A stretch of 64,000 nucleotides of DNA from Chitinophaga horti (GTDB lineage Bacteria; Bacteroidota; Bacteroidia; Chitinophagales; Chitinophagaceae): positions 434,001 through 498,000 of the forward strand of contig NZ_CP107006.1 in NCBI RefSeq assembly GCF_022867795.2, written 5' to 3'. Below the pieces are notes generated by a model. That model did not search any database. It was not told the DNA's origin and saw nothing but the letters and a program-made list of their open reading frames with translations. The first letter of the stretch is position 1; every line of letters starts with the position of its first letter. The translations under genes were made by a program, and so were the position numbers. Shown in pieces: positions 16,689 to 25,211 of this stretch.

Positions 16689-17417
16689 ATGAAGTGTGCT
16701 TTAGTTACAGGCGGGTCGAGGGGTATTGGCAGGGCGGTTTGCATCAGGATGGCAGAGTTGGGATACCATGTGGTGATTAATTATAAAGGCAACCAGGCTG
16801 CGGCAGAAGAAACGCTGGCAGCAGTACGCGCTAAAGGTGCGGACGGTGAGTTGCTGCAGTTCAACGTAGGCGATGCCGAAGAGGTGCAACGCGTACTGGG
16901 CGGCTGGGTAGAAGGTAATAAAGAGAAATATATAGAGGTGCTGGTGAACAATGCAGGCGTTCGTGAGGATGTACTGATGTTCTGGATGAATGTGGACCAA
17001 TGGCGTAATGTATTGGGTCCCAGTCTTGACGGGTTCTATTACGTGACCAAGCAGGTGCTGAACGGCATGTTGCTGAAACGTTATGGTCGCATTATTAACA
17101 TGGTAAGTCTCAGCGGCCTCAAAGGCACGCCGGGACAGGTAAACTATTCCGCCGCCAAAGCCGGTATTATCGGCGCTACCAAAGCGCTTGCGCAGGAAGT
17201 GGCCAAACGGGGTATTACCGTAAATGCCGTAGCTCCGGGTTTTATCCGTACGGATATGACCGCCGAGCTGAACGAAAAGGAACTGTCGGCCCAGGTGCCG
17301 ATGAGCAGGTTTGGTACCCCCGAAGAAGTAGCCGAAGCTGTGGCCTTCTTCGCTTCCAAAGGCGCATCCTACGTTACCGGCGAAGTGCTCTCCATTAACG
17401 GAGGGCTATATTCATAA
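16689..17417 (+). CDS. 3-oxoacyl-ACP reductase (FabG-like SDR)
   Basis: A 242-residue classical short-chain dehydrogenase with NADPH loop TGGSRGIGRAV, NNAG motif (VNNAGVRED), catalytic Ser in MVSLSGLKG, and the YxxxK pair in NYSAAKAG. The C-terminal VTGEVLSINGG is typical of FabG. It would reduce the 3-keto group during each polyene extension. It lies 61 bases after the lyase and before the first ketosynthase. Aryl polyene clusters carry a dedicated copy like this. Confidence 0.9.
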   Translation: MKCALVTGGSRGIGRAVCIRMAELGYHVVINYKGNQAAAEETLAAVRAKGADGELLQFNVGDAEEVQRVLGGWVEGNKEKYIEVLVNNAGVREDVLMFWMNVDQWRNVLGPSLDGFYYVTKQVLNGMLLKRYGRIINMVSLSGLKGTPGQVNYSAAKAGIIGATKALAQEVAKRGITVNAVAPGFIRTDMTAELNEKELSAQVPMSRFGTPEEVAEAVAFFASKGASYVTGEVLSINGGLYS

Positions 17418-17531
17418 GCCTATAATTGTCATAATAATAAAGTAAGCTCTGTAATACGGCCCGGCTTTTGCAGATGTGCCCGGTAACGGTTACAGGAGCG
17501 TTTTGCGCCTTATAATAACTAATTGGTGATT

Positions 17532-18752
17532 ATGAATAGAGTCGTGATTACAGGCCTCGGTGTTTATTCCTGCATAGGAAAAAACCTGGAGGAAGTGAAA
17601 GATTCATTATATCATGGTCGCTCAGGGATCATATTTGACCAGGAGCGTAAAGACTTTGGCTACCGCTCGGCCCTTACCGGCCACGTAGCCCGCCCGGACC
17701 TGAAAGGCCTGCTTGACCGCCGTGCGCGGCTCATGATGCCCGAACAGGCCGAATTTGCTTATATGTCTACCCGCGAAGCCCTGGCCCAGGCCGGCCTTGA
17801 GCAGGATTACCTCGAGCAAACGGAAGCAGGCATCCTCTTCGGGAACGACAGTTCCGCCAAACCCACCGTAGAAGCCACCGACATCATACGCGAAAAGCAT
17901 GATACCATGCTCGTTGGTTCCGGCTCCGTGTTCCAGACCATGAACTCGACTGTGAACATGAATCTCGCCACCATCTTCCGCCTGAAAGGGATCAATTTCA
18001 GCGTCAGTGCTGCCTGTGCGAGTGGCTCTCACGCCATTGGCCTCGGCTACATGTTCGTCAAAAACGGTATGCAGGACACCGTGGTGTGCGGCGGTGCGCA
18101 GGAAATCAACATTTACGCTATGGGCAACTTCGACGCCATTGCCGCCTTTTCGGTAAGGGAAAGCGATCCGGCGAAAGCCTCCCGCCCGTTCGACCGCGAT
18201 CGCGACGGCCTGGTGCCCAGTGGGGGAGCGGCCACCGTAATCCTGGAAAGCCTCGAAAGTGCACAACGCCGCGGAGCAAAGATTTTAGGAGAAGTGTTAG
18301 GATACGGTTTTTCGAGCAACGGCGCGCATATTTCCAATCCCAGTGTAGACGGTCCCGTACGGTCGCTGGAAATTTCTTTGAAAGATGCAGGCTTACAGCC
18401 CCGTGATATTCAATACATTAACGCTCACGCCACCTCTACGCCGGCAGGCGACGCCAGCGAGGCCAGGGCGCTTCACCAGGTATTTGGCGACAGCAGGCCG
18501 TACATCAGCTCTACCAAGGGCATGACTGGCCACGAATGCTGGATGGCGGGCGCCAGTGAGATCGTTTATTCTATGCTCATGATGCAAAACGGCTTTATGG
18601 CCCCCAACATAAATTTCGATAACCCCGACGAAGATTCAGCGAAGCTTAATATAGTAACCGATACCATCAATAAGGATTTTAATATATTTTTGTCCAATTC
18701 TTTTGGCTTCGGGGGAACGAACTCCTCCCTGGTGATTAGGAAGTGGGATTGA
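17532..18752 (+). CDS. beta-ketoacyl-ACP synthase II-type (FabF-like)
   Basis: A 406-residue condensing enzyme with an intact catalytic triad: Cys162 in VSAACASGSHA, His299 in NAHATSTPAGD, and His334 in KGMTGHECWMAG. It elongates acyl-ACP with malonyl-ACP. The ATG at 17532 (MNRVVITGLGVYS) is chosen over TTG 17523, because the protein normally begins right before the first beta strand. This is one of three complete ketosynthases in the cluster. Which one pairs with the chain-length-factor-like protein cannot be read directly. Confidence 0.92.
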   Translation: MNRVVITGLGVYSCIGKNLEEVKDSLYHGRSGIIFDQERKDFGYRSALTGHVARPDLKGLLDRRARLMMPEQAEFAYMSTREALAQAGLEQDYLEQTEAGILFGNDSSAKPTVEATDIIREKHDTMLVGSGSVFQTMNSTVNMNLATIFRLKGINFSVSAACASGSHAIGLGYMFVKNGMQDTVVCGGAQEINIYAMGNFDAIAAFSVRESDPAKASRPFDRDRDGLVPSGGAATVILESLESAQRRGAKILGEVLGYGFSSNGAHISNPSVDGPVRSLEISLKDAGLQPRDIQYINAHATSTPAGDASEARALHQVFGDSRPYISSTKGMTGHECWMAGASEIVYSMLMMQNGFMAPNINFDNPDEDSAKLNIVTDTINKDFNIFLSNSFGFGGTNSSLVIRKWD

Positions 18753-18763
18753 GTTATTCTTAT

Positions 18764-18771
18764 TAATTTTG
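18764..18771 (+). promoter_or_regulatory. possible internal promoter before the first ACP
   Basis: TAATTTTG fits TAnnTTTG in the 99-bp gap between the first ketosynthase and the ACP gene. A small GC hairpin (CCCGGC 18790-18795 with GCCGGG 18803-18808) follows it without a T tract. It might allow separate expression of the downstream genes. Confidence 0.3.
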
Positions 18772-18851
18772 CAAAGTGATGATTCATTTCCCGGCCGGAG
18801 AAGCCGGGAGCATTGTTTAACTCTTTCAACCTATATCTGGAACAATAAATT

Positions 18852-19109
18852 ATGGAAGTTAAGGATATCATAGCGAGGACGAACGCATTCCTTGTGGAGG
18901 AATTTGAAGTTGCGCCTGAAAGTATTACACCTGCAGCGAACCTGAAAGCGACTTTGGAGCTTGACAGCCTGGATTATATTGACCTGGTGGTAGTGATCGA
19001 AAGCAATTTTGGTTTTAAGGTAAAGCCCGAAGATTTTCAGGGTATTGTTACCTTCCAGGATTTTTATGAATACGTGATCAATCGTCTTGAACAAAAAGCC
19101 CTGGTATAA
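18852..19109 (+). CDS. acyl carrier protein 1
   Basis: An 85-residue acidic protein with the phosphopantetheine attachment site in LELDSLDYIDLV (Ser39) and the helical pattern of an acyl carrier protein. The stop codon overlaps the start of the acyltransferase gene by one base. It is one of two carriers in the cluster; the other is at 25811. AcpS encoded at 38901 is the likely activating enzyme. Two carriers are also usual in aryl polyene clusters, where one holds the starter and the other the growing chain. Confidence 0.9.
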   Translation: MEVKDIIARTNAFLVEEFEVAPESITPAANLKATLELDSLDYIDLVVVIESNFGFKVKPEDFQGIVTFQDFYEYVINRLEQKALV

Positions 19110-20017
19110 TGCCGTCCTGGCAAGGTAAGTCGAAAGCGAATAAGCTCGGGTACAGTATTTTTTATGGTGTGTTGCGGTATGGAGGTGTTCGCGCAGCATA
19201 TGTGTTCCTGTATTTCGTCGCATCCTACTATTTCCTCTTTTCTACCAGCTCGTCGCGGGCTATCCTACATTATTTTCGTACGAAGATCGGGTATGGCAGG
19301 TGGCGCAGCATACGTAGCCTGTACGCCAATTATTATGTGTTTGGTCAGACCATTCTCGACAAGGTGGTGGTAATGGCCAACATACCCAATCCCTTTACCT
19401 TCGAGTTTGATGGCGAGCATCACCTGCACAACATGGTAGCCGGGGGCAGGGGCGGCATTATGCTCAGCGCTCACCTGGGCAACTGGGAGGTTGCCGGGCA
19501 CCTGTTTACCCGCCTGAAAGCAAAAATTAACATCGTGATGTTCGACGGTGAGCATGAGCAGGTTAAAAAGTACCTTACCTCGATTACCGGCGATCGCGTG
19601 GTGAACGTAATCGTGATCAAAAACGACTTATCACATATTTATGCGATCAGTGATGCGTTAAGCAACCAGGAGCTGGTGTGTATGCATGCCGATCGTTTTA
19701 TGCCGGGCAACAAAACCTTACAGGTGCCTTTCCTGGGCGAGGATGCGCTGTTCCCGCTGGGGCCTTTCCAACTGGCGGCAACGTTCAAAGTACCCGTTTC
19801 CTTCGTATTTGCTTTTAAAGAAACCGATACCCACTATCACTTGTACGCCACCGAACCCCGCGAGTACCATGGTCGCCGGAAGGAAGGCATACAGGAAGCC
19901 ATACACGATTTTGCGGCCGCCATGGAGCAAAAAGTGAAACAATACCCCATTCAATGGTTTAATTATTACGACTTCTGGGATAAGTCGCCCGCAGACCCGG
20001 CTGGCGATAAAGCCTGA
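19109..20017 (+). CDS. LpxL/HtrB-type lysophospholipid acyltransferase
   Basis: A 302-residue protein with one N-terminal hydrophobic segment (about 25-47) and the acyltransferase HxxxxE motif in SAHLGNWEVAG (His122, Glu127). Later blocks are ADRFMPGNK and FLGEDALFPLGPF, as in lipid A acyltransferases. Such an enzyme is a constant part of aryl polyene clusters and is thought to attach the finished chain to a lipid or sugar acceptor at the inner membrane. The coupling to ACP1 upstream fits direct use of an ACP-bound donor. Confidence 0.85.
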   Translation: MPSWQGKSKANKLGYSIFYGVLRYGGVRAAYVFLYFVASYYFLFSTSSSRAILHYFRTKIGYGRWRSIRSLYANYYVFGQTILDKVVVMANIPNPFTFEFDGEHHLHNMVAGGRGGIMLSAHLGNWEVAGHLFTRLKAKINIVMFDGEHEQVKKYLTSITGDRVVNVIVIKNDLSHIYAISDALSNQELVCMHADRFMPGNKTLQVPFLGEDALFPLGPFQLAATFKVPVSFVFAFKETDTHYHLYATEPREYHGRRKEGIQEAIHDFAAAMEQKVKQYPIQWFNYYDFWDKSPADPAGDKA

Positions 20018-20079
20018 AAATCTCCGTAAATTGCGGTCCTGCCAACTGGAACCTCCGCGCAACTTCGCAAAAGGAGTAT

Positions 20080-20087
20080 TACATTTG
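20080..20087 (+). promoter_or_regulatory. possible internal promoter before the dehydratase
   Basis: TACATTTG fits TAnnTTTG and lies 30 bases before ATG 20118, in the 100-bp gap after the acyltransferase gene. No -33 element is evident. Confidence 0.35.
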
Positions 20088-20117
20088 CGCGTGCGGTTTA
20101 AAACTTAACTGTTTACG

Positions 20118-20540
20118 ATGCTAGTAACTAAAGAAGAAATTACTCAATACATCCCCCAACGCCCACCCATCGTTATGGTGCACAGGCTGTTGCGTGCGGA
20201 TGATGCGGAGCTGCGGACAGGATTTGACGTGGAGCCGGATAATGTTTTTGTAGAAAATGGCGTTCTAATGCCTCCCGGACTGGTAGAGAACATTGCGCAG
20301 TCGGCCGCGGTACGTGTAGGCTACCTGGCCAAACAGCGCAACGAACCTGTGCCGATCGGCTACATTGGCGGCGTTAGCAACCTGGAAGTATTGGAATTGC
20401 CCGCAGCAGGCACCAGCATCGAAACACTGATCGCTATCGAAAGGGAAGTGATGGGCGCCACCATCGCCAAAGGCAGCGTGTTCCAGGACGGACGCCTGTT
20501 GGCCGAGTGTGAAATGAAGATTTTTGTCCCTCAAAAATAA
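20118..20540 (+). CDS. hot-dog 3-hydroxyacyl-ACP dehydratase, ApeP-like
   Basis: A 140-residue single hot-dog protein. The opening PQRPPIVMVHRLL and the later MPPGLVENIAQSAA resemble the ApeP-type dehydratases of aryl polyene clusters. The usual Pro-His-Arg-Pro-Pro is PQRPP here, and there is no HFPGxP segment, so the histidine expected of a FabZ-like catalytic pair is not obvious. Glu57 in VENIAQ sits where the acidic partner is expected. It probably removes water from 3-hydroxyacyl-ACP to build the conjugated double bonds. A canonical FabZ-like partner is encoded at 30294. Confidence 0.75.
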   Translation: MLVTKEEITQYIPQRPPIVMVHRLLRADDAELRTGFDVEPDNVFVENGVLMPPGLVENIAQSAAVRVGYLAKQRNEPVPIGYIGGVSNLEVLELPAAGTSIETLIAIEREVMGATIAKGSVFQDGRLLAECEMKIFVPQK

Positions 20541-20552
20541 AGACAGATAAAC

Positions 20553-21203
20553 ATGAAACTGAAACCAGTACTTTTTGCAGCATTTGCATCGCTGGTGTTG
20601 AGCGTGAACGCCAACGCCCAGGGAATCAAAGATTTATTCAACTCCGACACGCAGTTGACTTATTTTGGCATCGACTTTACACAGATGCGCCTTATTGGTG
20701 ATGAAGCCGCCAACCAGGACGATATCGTGGAAAAACAACTTCCAGCCTTAAACGACCTGATCGTAAACGAACCAAAAAAATTCAAGCTGGCAGATGCCTT
20801 CCACAAAAACCGCGTAGATACCGACCTGGAAGAAAGCCACAAGAAAAACGGCAAGATCAATGCCGATAAGATCAAGTCGTCGAAATCCGCCGACTTCCAT
20901 CGCCTCAAGCCCGCCGACATCGACGCAGTGGTAAAAACTTACAACTTCGCTGATTATAAAGGCCTGGGTATCTTGTTTGTATGCGAAGCGTTTTCCAAAA
21001 CGGAAAAGTCGGCCTCCTACTATGTAACTATTATCGATCTGGCTACCAAAAAAGTGTTGCTTACAGAGCGTATGACCGGCGATATAGGTCGCTTCGGTGG
21101 ATTTACTTTCCGCAACTACTGGGCTAACCCGGTAAAGGAAATACTCGACAGCATTGGTAAAACACAATACAAAGCCTGGAGAGCGAAGTACGCGGGCGAA
21201 TAA
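20553..21203 (+). CDS. secreted protein of unknown function in the pigment cluster
   Basis: A 216-residue protein with a clear signal peptide (MKLKPVLFAAFASLVLSV, predicted cleavage after NANA). The mature part is Lys-rich and soluble, with segments YFGIDFTQMRLIGDEAA, ADIDAVVKTYNF and GLGILFVCEAF. It ends in a Lys-Arg-rich tail. No family is recognised beyond a general impression of a periplasmic alpha/beta protein. It lies 12 bases after the dehydratase gene and 30 before the thioesterase gene, well inside the operon, so it is likely to serve assembly or export of the product. Confidence 0.75.
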   Translation: MKLKPVLFAAFASLVLSVNANAQGIKDLFNSDTQLTYFGIDFTQMRLIGDEAANQDDIVEKQLPALNDLIVNEPKKFKLADAFHKNRVDTDLEESHKKNGKINADKIKSSKSADFHRLKPADIDAVVKTYNFADYKGLGILFVCEAFSKTEKSASYYVTIIDLATKKVLLTERMTGDIGRFGGFTFRNYWANPVKEILDSIGKTQYKAWRAKYAGE

Positions 21204-21233
21204 GATCAATTTAAACAAGAGAGAAACCATTTC

Positions 21234-21656
21234 ATGCAAGTATTGAGTGACCGCGCAGAGATCCTGGTTAAATTTAATGAAGCCGACCCGCTCGGCATCG
21301 TGTGGCATGGCCACTATGTGCGTTATTTTGAAGACGGGAGGGAAGCTTTCGGTAACAAATACGGCCTGCGCTACCTGGATATTTATGCCCACGGGTATAC
21401 GGTGCCGGTAGTGAGCGTGGAATGCAACTTTAAAAAATCGCTCCGTTACGGCGACAGTGTGATCGTGGAAACGCGGTATGTGAACACCGCCGCCGCTAAA
21501 CTGAGATTTGAATATACTTTATACAACGCAGCTACCAGGGATATTGTGGCAACGGGATCGACCGTACAGGTGTTTCTCGACAAAGATAAAAGTGAGCTTC
21601 AGTTGGTGGCCCCGGACTTTTTCCAGCATTGGAAAAAAGAACATGGGTTGATATAA
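21234..21656 (+). CDS. 4HBT hot-dog thioesterase (YbgC-like)
   Basis: A 140-residue hot-dog thioesterase of the 4-hydroxybenzoyl-CoA type. The active-site block is FNEADPLGIVWHGHYVRYFE, with Asp18 as the catalytic acid. It would hydrolyse acyl-ACP or acyl-CoA, either releasing the polyene or clearing misprimed carriers. A similar thioesterase is standard in aryl polyene clusters. Confidence 0.88.
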   Translation: MQVLSDRAEILVKFNEADPLGIVWHGHYVRYFEDGREAFGNKYGLRYLDIYAHGYTVPVVSVECNFKKSLRYGDSVIVETRYVNTAAAKLRFEYTLYNAATRDIVATGSTVQVFLDKDKSELQLVAPDFFQHWKKEHGLI

Positions 21657-21666
21657 TCTGGTGAAT

Positions 21667-22836
21667 ATGAAAACGGTGTTTGTAGCAGCAGATAATATTA
21701 TTTCTCCTTTGGGGAACACCACGGCCGCCAACTTTGACGAGGTGCGCCGGGGCGGGAGCGGCATCCGTTTACACAACGATCTGTCCCTGGCGGCTGCGCC
21801 TTTTTATGGATCGGTCATTACCGGGGAGCAGCTGGCAGGGTTTAAGGAAAATGGCGATTACGCAAGTGAGACCCGCGTCCCGGACAGACTTTCAAAGTTC
21901 GAAACCCTTTGCATCCTCTCTGTAAAAGACGCGCTGTCGCAGACCGATATACCGGTAAAGGATGAACGAACAGCATTCATCCTGTCTACCACCAAAGGAA
22001 ATATTGAGAAGATCGCTGATGAAACCGCCCAGCCTTCCGCGCTGCAGTTATTTCCTTCTGCGCAGAAGATAGCGGATTACTTCGGTATGACGAGTAAACC
22101 TTTGGTGATCAGCAACGCCTGTATTTCAGGTCTGCTCGCCCTTATTATCGGGCAGCGGCTCATTCGCTCCGGGCAGTACGACCAGGTAATCGTTACCGGG
22201 GCCGATGTGTTTACGCGGTTCGTATTATCCGGCTTCCAGTCCTTCCTGGCAGTAAGTAACGAGCCCTGCAAACCTTTCGATGCCGCACGCAACGGCATCA
22301 GTTTAGGAGAAGCGGCGGCAACCGTAATACTGACTGCTGATCCAGGCAAATCAAAAGGCATTGTGCTGGGTGAAGGTGCTTCCAGCAACGATGCGAATCA
22401 TATTTCGGGTCCTTCCCGTACAGGTGAAGAATTGGGAGGCGCGGTGAACAAGGCGATCATTAACAGCGGTTTGACCGTTGCAGATATCGGCTTCGTATCG
22501 GCCCATGGAACGGCTACTTTGTACAACGATGAAATGGAAGCGAAAGCTTTCAACTTCGCCGGTTTGCAGGAAGTGCCGGTGAATAGCCTGAAAGGTTATT
22601 ATGGCCATACACTGGGAGCGGCCGGGCTCGTAGAAGCCATCATCGGCATGCGCTCGCTGGAACAAAATATTATAATACCTACAAAAGGATATAGCCAACA
22701 CGGAGTACCTATGCCGTTGAACGTTTGTCATGGTACCCCATTAGCCCGCGATATGCGGCATTTCATCAAAACCACCTCCGGTTTCGGAGGCTGCAATGCA
22801 GCCATGGTGTTTAGTAAATCAGATATTCACTCTTAA
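21667..22836 (+). CDS. beta-ketoacyl-ACP synthase, second copy
   Basis: A 389-residue ketosynthase with Cys152 in VISNACISGLLA, His in VSAHGTATLYND and His in KGYYGHTLGAAG, so the catalytic triad is complete. It is shorter and more divergent than the FabF-like copy at 17532; such enzymes in aryl polyene clusters are thought to perform the first condensation or work alongside the main pair. ATG 21667 is preferred over GTG 21661. It starts 10 bases after the thioesterase stop. Confidence 0.9.
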   Translation: MKTVFVAADNIISPLGNTTAANFDEVRRGGSGIRLHNDLSLAAAPFYGSVITGEQLAGFKENGDYASETRVPDRLSKFETLCILSVKDALSQTDIPVKDERTAFILSTTKGNIEKIADETAQPSALQLFPSAQKIADYFGMTSKPLVISNACISGLLALIIGQRLIRSGQYDQVIVTGADVFTRFVLSGFQSFLAVSNEPCKPFDAARNGISLGEAAATVILTADPGKSKGIVLGEGASSNDANHISGPSRTGEELGGAVNKAIINSGLTVADIGFVSAHGTATLYNDEMEAKAFNFAGLQEVPVNSLKGYYGHTLGAAGLVEAIIGMRSLEQNIIIPTKGYSQHGVPMPLNVCHGTPLARDMRHFIKTTSGFGGCNAAMVFSKSDIHS

Positions 22837-22854
22837 ACGACTAGTATAATCAGC

Positions 22855-23925
22855 ATGCAATTCTTTAACAAGGAAACGAAAACAGCTTTGCAGGCCAAGG
22901 AGCAGGCACTTTGGATCGCATTTGCCCCCGTAGTGTTTCAGGCAGCAAAAGCGCTGCGCGACCTGGGTATTCTCAAAGCCATTGCCGACAAAGGCATGAA
23001 AGGCGTGACCATTGAAGAAATTATCGATACAACAGGCCTTAGCCGCTACGGCGTACGTGTACTGCTGGAAGCCGGTCTGGGTATGGAAATGCTGATCATC
23101 AACGACGAAAAGAAATATGTGCTCACTAAAACGGGCCATTTTATAGAGCACGATCAGCTTACCCGCATCAACATGGACTTTAGCAATGATATTTGCTACA
23201 AAGGCATGTTCCATCTTCAGGAAGCGATTACCGGGGGTAAACCCGCAGGTTTAAAAGAACTGGGGCCCTGGGAAACGATTTACGAAGGACTCACCATCCT
23301 GCCGCCGAAAGAAGGCAAAAGCTGGTATGACTTCGACCACTATTATTCCGACCTCGCCTTTCCGCAGGTATTGCCTATCATTTTCGAACATAAGCCGAAG
23401 AAACTGTTGGACATAGGCGGTAACACCGGTAAGTTTACTATGGCTGCAGCCGCCCACGATCCGGAAGTGCAGATCACCATATTCGATTTGCCCGGCCAGG
23501 TAGCGCGCGCCACTAAAAATATCACTGAGGCCGGTTTTATCGATCGTGTATCCTTTCACGTGAATAACATCCTGGACGAAAGTATTCCTTTCCCCACCGG
23601 CTTCGATGCCATCTGGATGAGCCAGTTCCTCGACTGTTTCTCCGAAGCTGAAATTATCTCTATCCTTAGCCGTTGCCGCGAAGCCCTGAACGACGGCGGT
23701 AGTGTATATATCCTGGAGCCTTTCTGGGATAAGCAGGTGTTTAAAGCCGCGGCGTTCAGCCTGCAGCAAACATCCCTGTACTTTACCGCCATGGCAAATG
23801 GTAACAGCCAGATGTACTATTCCGAAGTGTTTTATGAGTGCGTAAAACAGGCAGGGTTGCAGATCGTGAATGAGAACCATAGTATGGGACTGAGCTACAC
23901 CTTGCTCCAGTGTAAAAAAGCCTAA
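22855..23925 (+). CDS. O-methyltransferase-like SAM methyltransferase
   Basis: A 356-residue protein of the dimeric plant/microbial O-methyltransferase type. An N-terminal winged-helix dimerisation domain (about 25-100, VTIEEIIDTTGLSRYGVRVL) is followed by a SAM domain with LLDIGGNTGKFTMAAA, TIFDLPGQVARA and MSQFLDCFSEAEI. The catalytic His of true phenol O-methyltransferases is not obvious, so C-methylation of the aryl ring is also possible. Flexirubins often carry a methyl group on the phenyl ring, which would fit. It lies next to the halogenase-like gene. Confidence 0.82.
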   Translation: MQFFNKETKTALQAKEQALWIAFAPVVFQAAKALRDLGILKAIADKGMKGVTIEEIIDTTGLSRYGVRVLLEAGLGMEMLIINDEKKYVLTKTGHFIEHDQLTRINMDFSNDICYKGMFHLQEAITGGKPAGLKELGPWETIYEGLTILPPKEGKSWYDFDHYYSDLAFPQVLPIIFEHKPKKLLDIGGNTGKFTMAAAAHDPEVQITIFDLPGQVARATKNITEAGFIDRVSFHVNNILDESIPFPTGFDAIWMSQFLDCFSEAEIISILSRCREALNDGGSVYILEPFWDKQVFKAAAFSLQQTSLYFTAMANGNSQMYYSEVFYECVKQAGLQIVNENHSMGLSYTLLQCKKA

Positions 23926-23963
23926 GATTAACTCAACCTATAAACATCCCAACTTACCCCTTT

Positions 23964-25211
23964 ATGAAGAAAGAAAAAGTGGACGTATTAGTGATAGGTG
24001 CCGGACCCGCGGGAACGGTAGCTGCATCTATCATACACCAGGCAGGTTATACCGTAAAAATAGTGGAGAAGCAAAAGTTCCCGCGTTTTGTAATCGGTGA
24101 AAGTCTTTTGCCGCGATGTATGGAAGCGCTCACTGAGGCGAAGTTCGTGGACGCTCTCGAGAAAAGAGGGTACCAGAAGAAGTTCGGCGCTAAATTCGTA
24201 AAGGGTGAAGATATATGTGATTTCACCTTCGAGAATCAATATACCGATGGCTGGAAGTGGACCTGGCAGGTGCCCCGTGCCGACTTCGACACTACGCTGG
24301 CCAACGCGGTGCAGGAAATGGGTGTGCCTGTTGAATTTGAAACCTCGGTAACCGCTATCAAATTTAATGGGTCTGATTCTGTCACCACGGTGGAAGATAT
24401 CGATGGTAATCAGAAGGAAATCGAAGCCCGCTTCATCGTTGATGGCAGCGGTTACGGCAGGGTGATTCCCAAGTTGTTCAACCTGGAAAAGGAATCTGTG
24501 CTACAGCCGCGTAAAGCCCTGTTCGCGCACACCGTAGACCTGAAAAGGAATATGGATGCCGAGCCGAACAGGATTACTGCCGTGGTGCATAAAAAAGGTA
24601 CCTGGATCTGGATTATCCCGTTCTCTACCGGCATTACGTCATTGGGCTTTGTAAGTGACCCCACATTTTTTGAAGGATTTGAGGGTAATAACGAAGAGAA
24701 ATACCGCGCCATGCTTGAGTCTGAGCCGTATACCCGCGAACGTTTCCGGGATGTGGAGTTAGTATTCGAGCCCAGGATATTAGAGGCCTGGAGCGCTACG
24801 ACTGATAAATTTTACGGAGAAGGTTTTGTACTTACCGGGAATGTAACCGAGTTCCTGGACCCGATATTCTCTTCCGGCGTAACTTTGGCTACCGTATCGA
24901 GCCAAACTGCCGCGAAACTGGTGATCAAAAAGCTGAGAGGCGAAGCCGTAGATTGGGAAAAAGAATACATGGAGCCTACCATGCAGGGCGTGAACGTTTT
25001 CCGTTCTTACGTGATGGCCTGGTACGAAGGCGTGCTGGACACTATTTTCTTTCGTAAGAACCCGGACGAAAACATTAAACAGCAGATTTGCTCCGTACTG
25101 GCCGGGTATGTGTGGGATACGAGCAATCCGTTTGTGGCGGCTCACGATACGGCGCCCAGGCGGTTAGCGCGCACGATCGTGGCGACCGATAAAATAAAGA
25201 GTTTTGAATAG
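23964..25211 (+). CDS. FAD-dependent halogenase-like monooxygenase
   Basis: A 415-residue flavoprotein. The FAD-binding loop is VIGAGPAGTVAAS (10-22), then EKQKFPRFVIGESLLP, the GESL block of the flavin-dependent halogenase group. The halogenase signature WxWxIP is present as WIWIIP (214-219). A lysine-rich stretch KKFGAKF (72-78) lies where the hypobromous/hypochlorous-acid-channelling lysine is found in characterised enzymes. Its C-terminal part contains GNVTEFLDPIFSSGV, also a halogenase feature. It may chlorinate the phenol ring of the polyene, since chlorinated flexirubins are known. Hydroxylation without halide use is the alternative. Confidence 0.82.
   Translation: MKKEKVDVLVIGAGPAGTVAASIIHQAGYTVKIVEKQKFPRFVIGESLLPRCMEALTEAKFVDALEKRGYQKKFGAKFVKGEDICDFTFENQYTDGWKWTWQVPRADFDTTLANAVQEMGVPVEFETSVTAIKFNGSDSVTTVEDIDGNQKEIEARFIVDGSGYGRVIPKLFNLEKESVLQPRKALFAHTVDLKRNMDAEPNRITAVVHKKGTWIWIIPFSTGITSLGFVSDPTFFEGFEGNNEEKYRAMLESEPYTRERFRDVELVFEPRILEAWSATTDKFYGEGFVLTGNVTEFLDPIFSSGVTLATVSSQTAAKLVIKKLRGEAVDWEKEYMEPTMQGVNVFRSYVMAWYEGVLDTIFFRKNPDENIKQQICSVLAGYVWDTSNPFVAAHDTAPRRLARTIVATDKIKSFE

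Noticed and set aside
17523..17531. TTG start for the first ketosynthase
   Set aside because: ATG 17532 lies three codons later, right before the conserved first strand.
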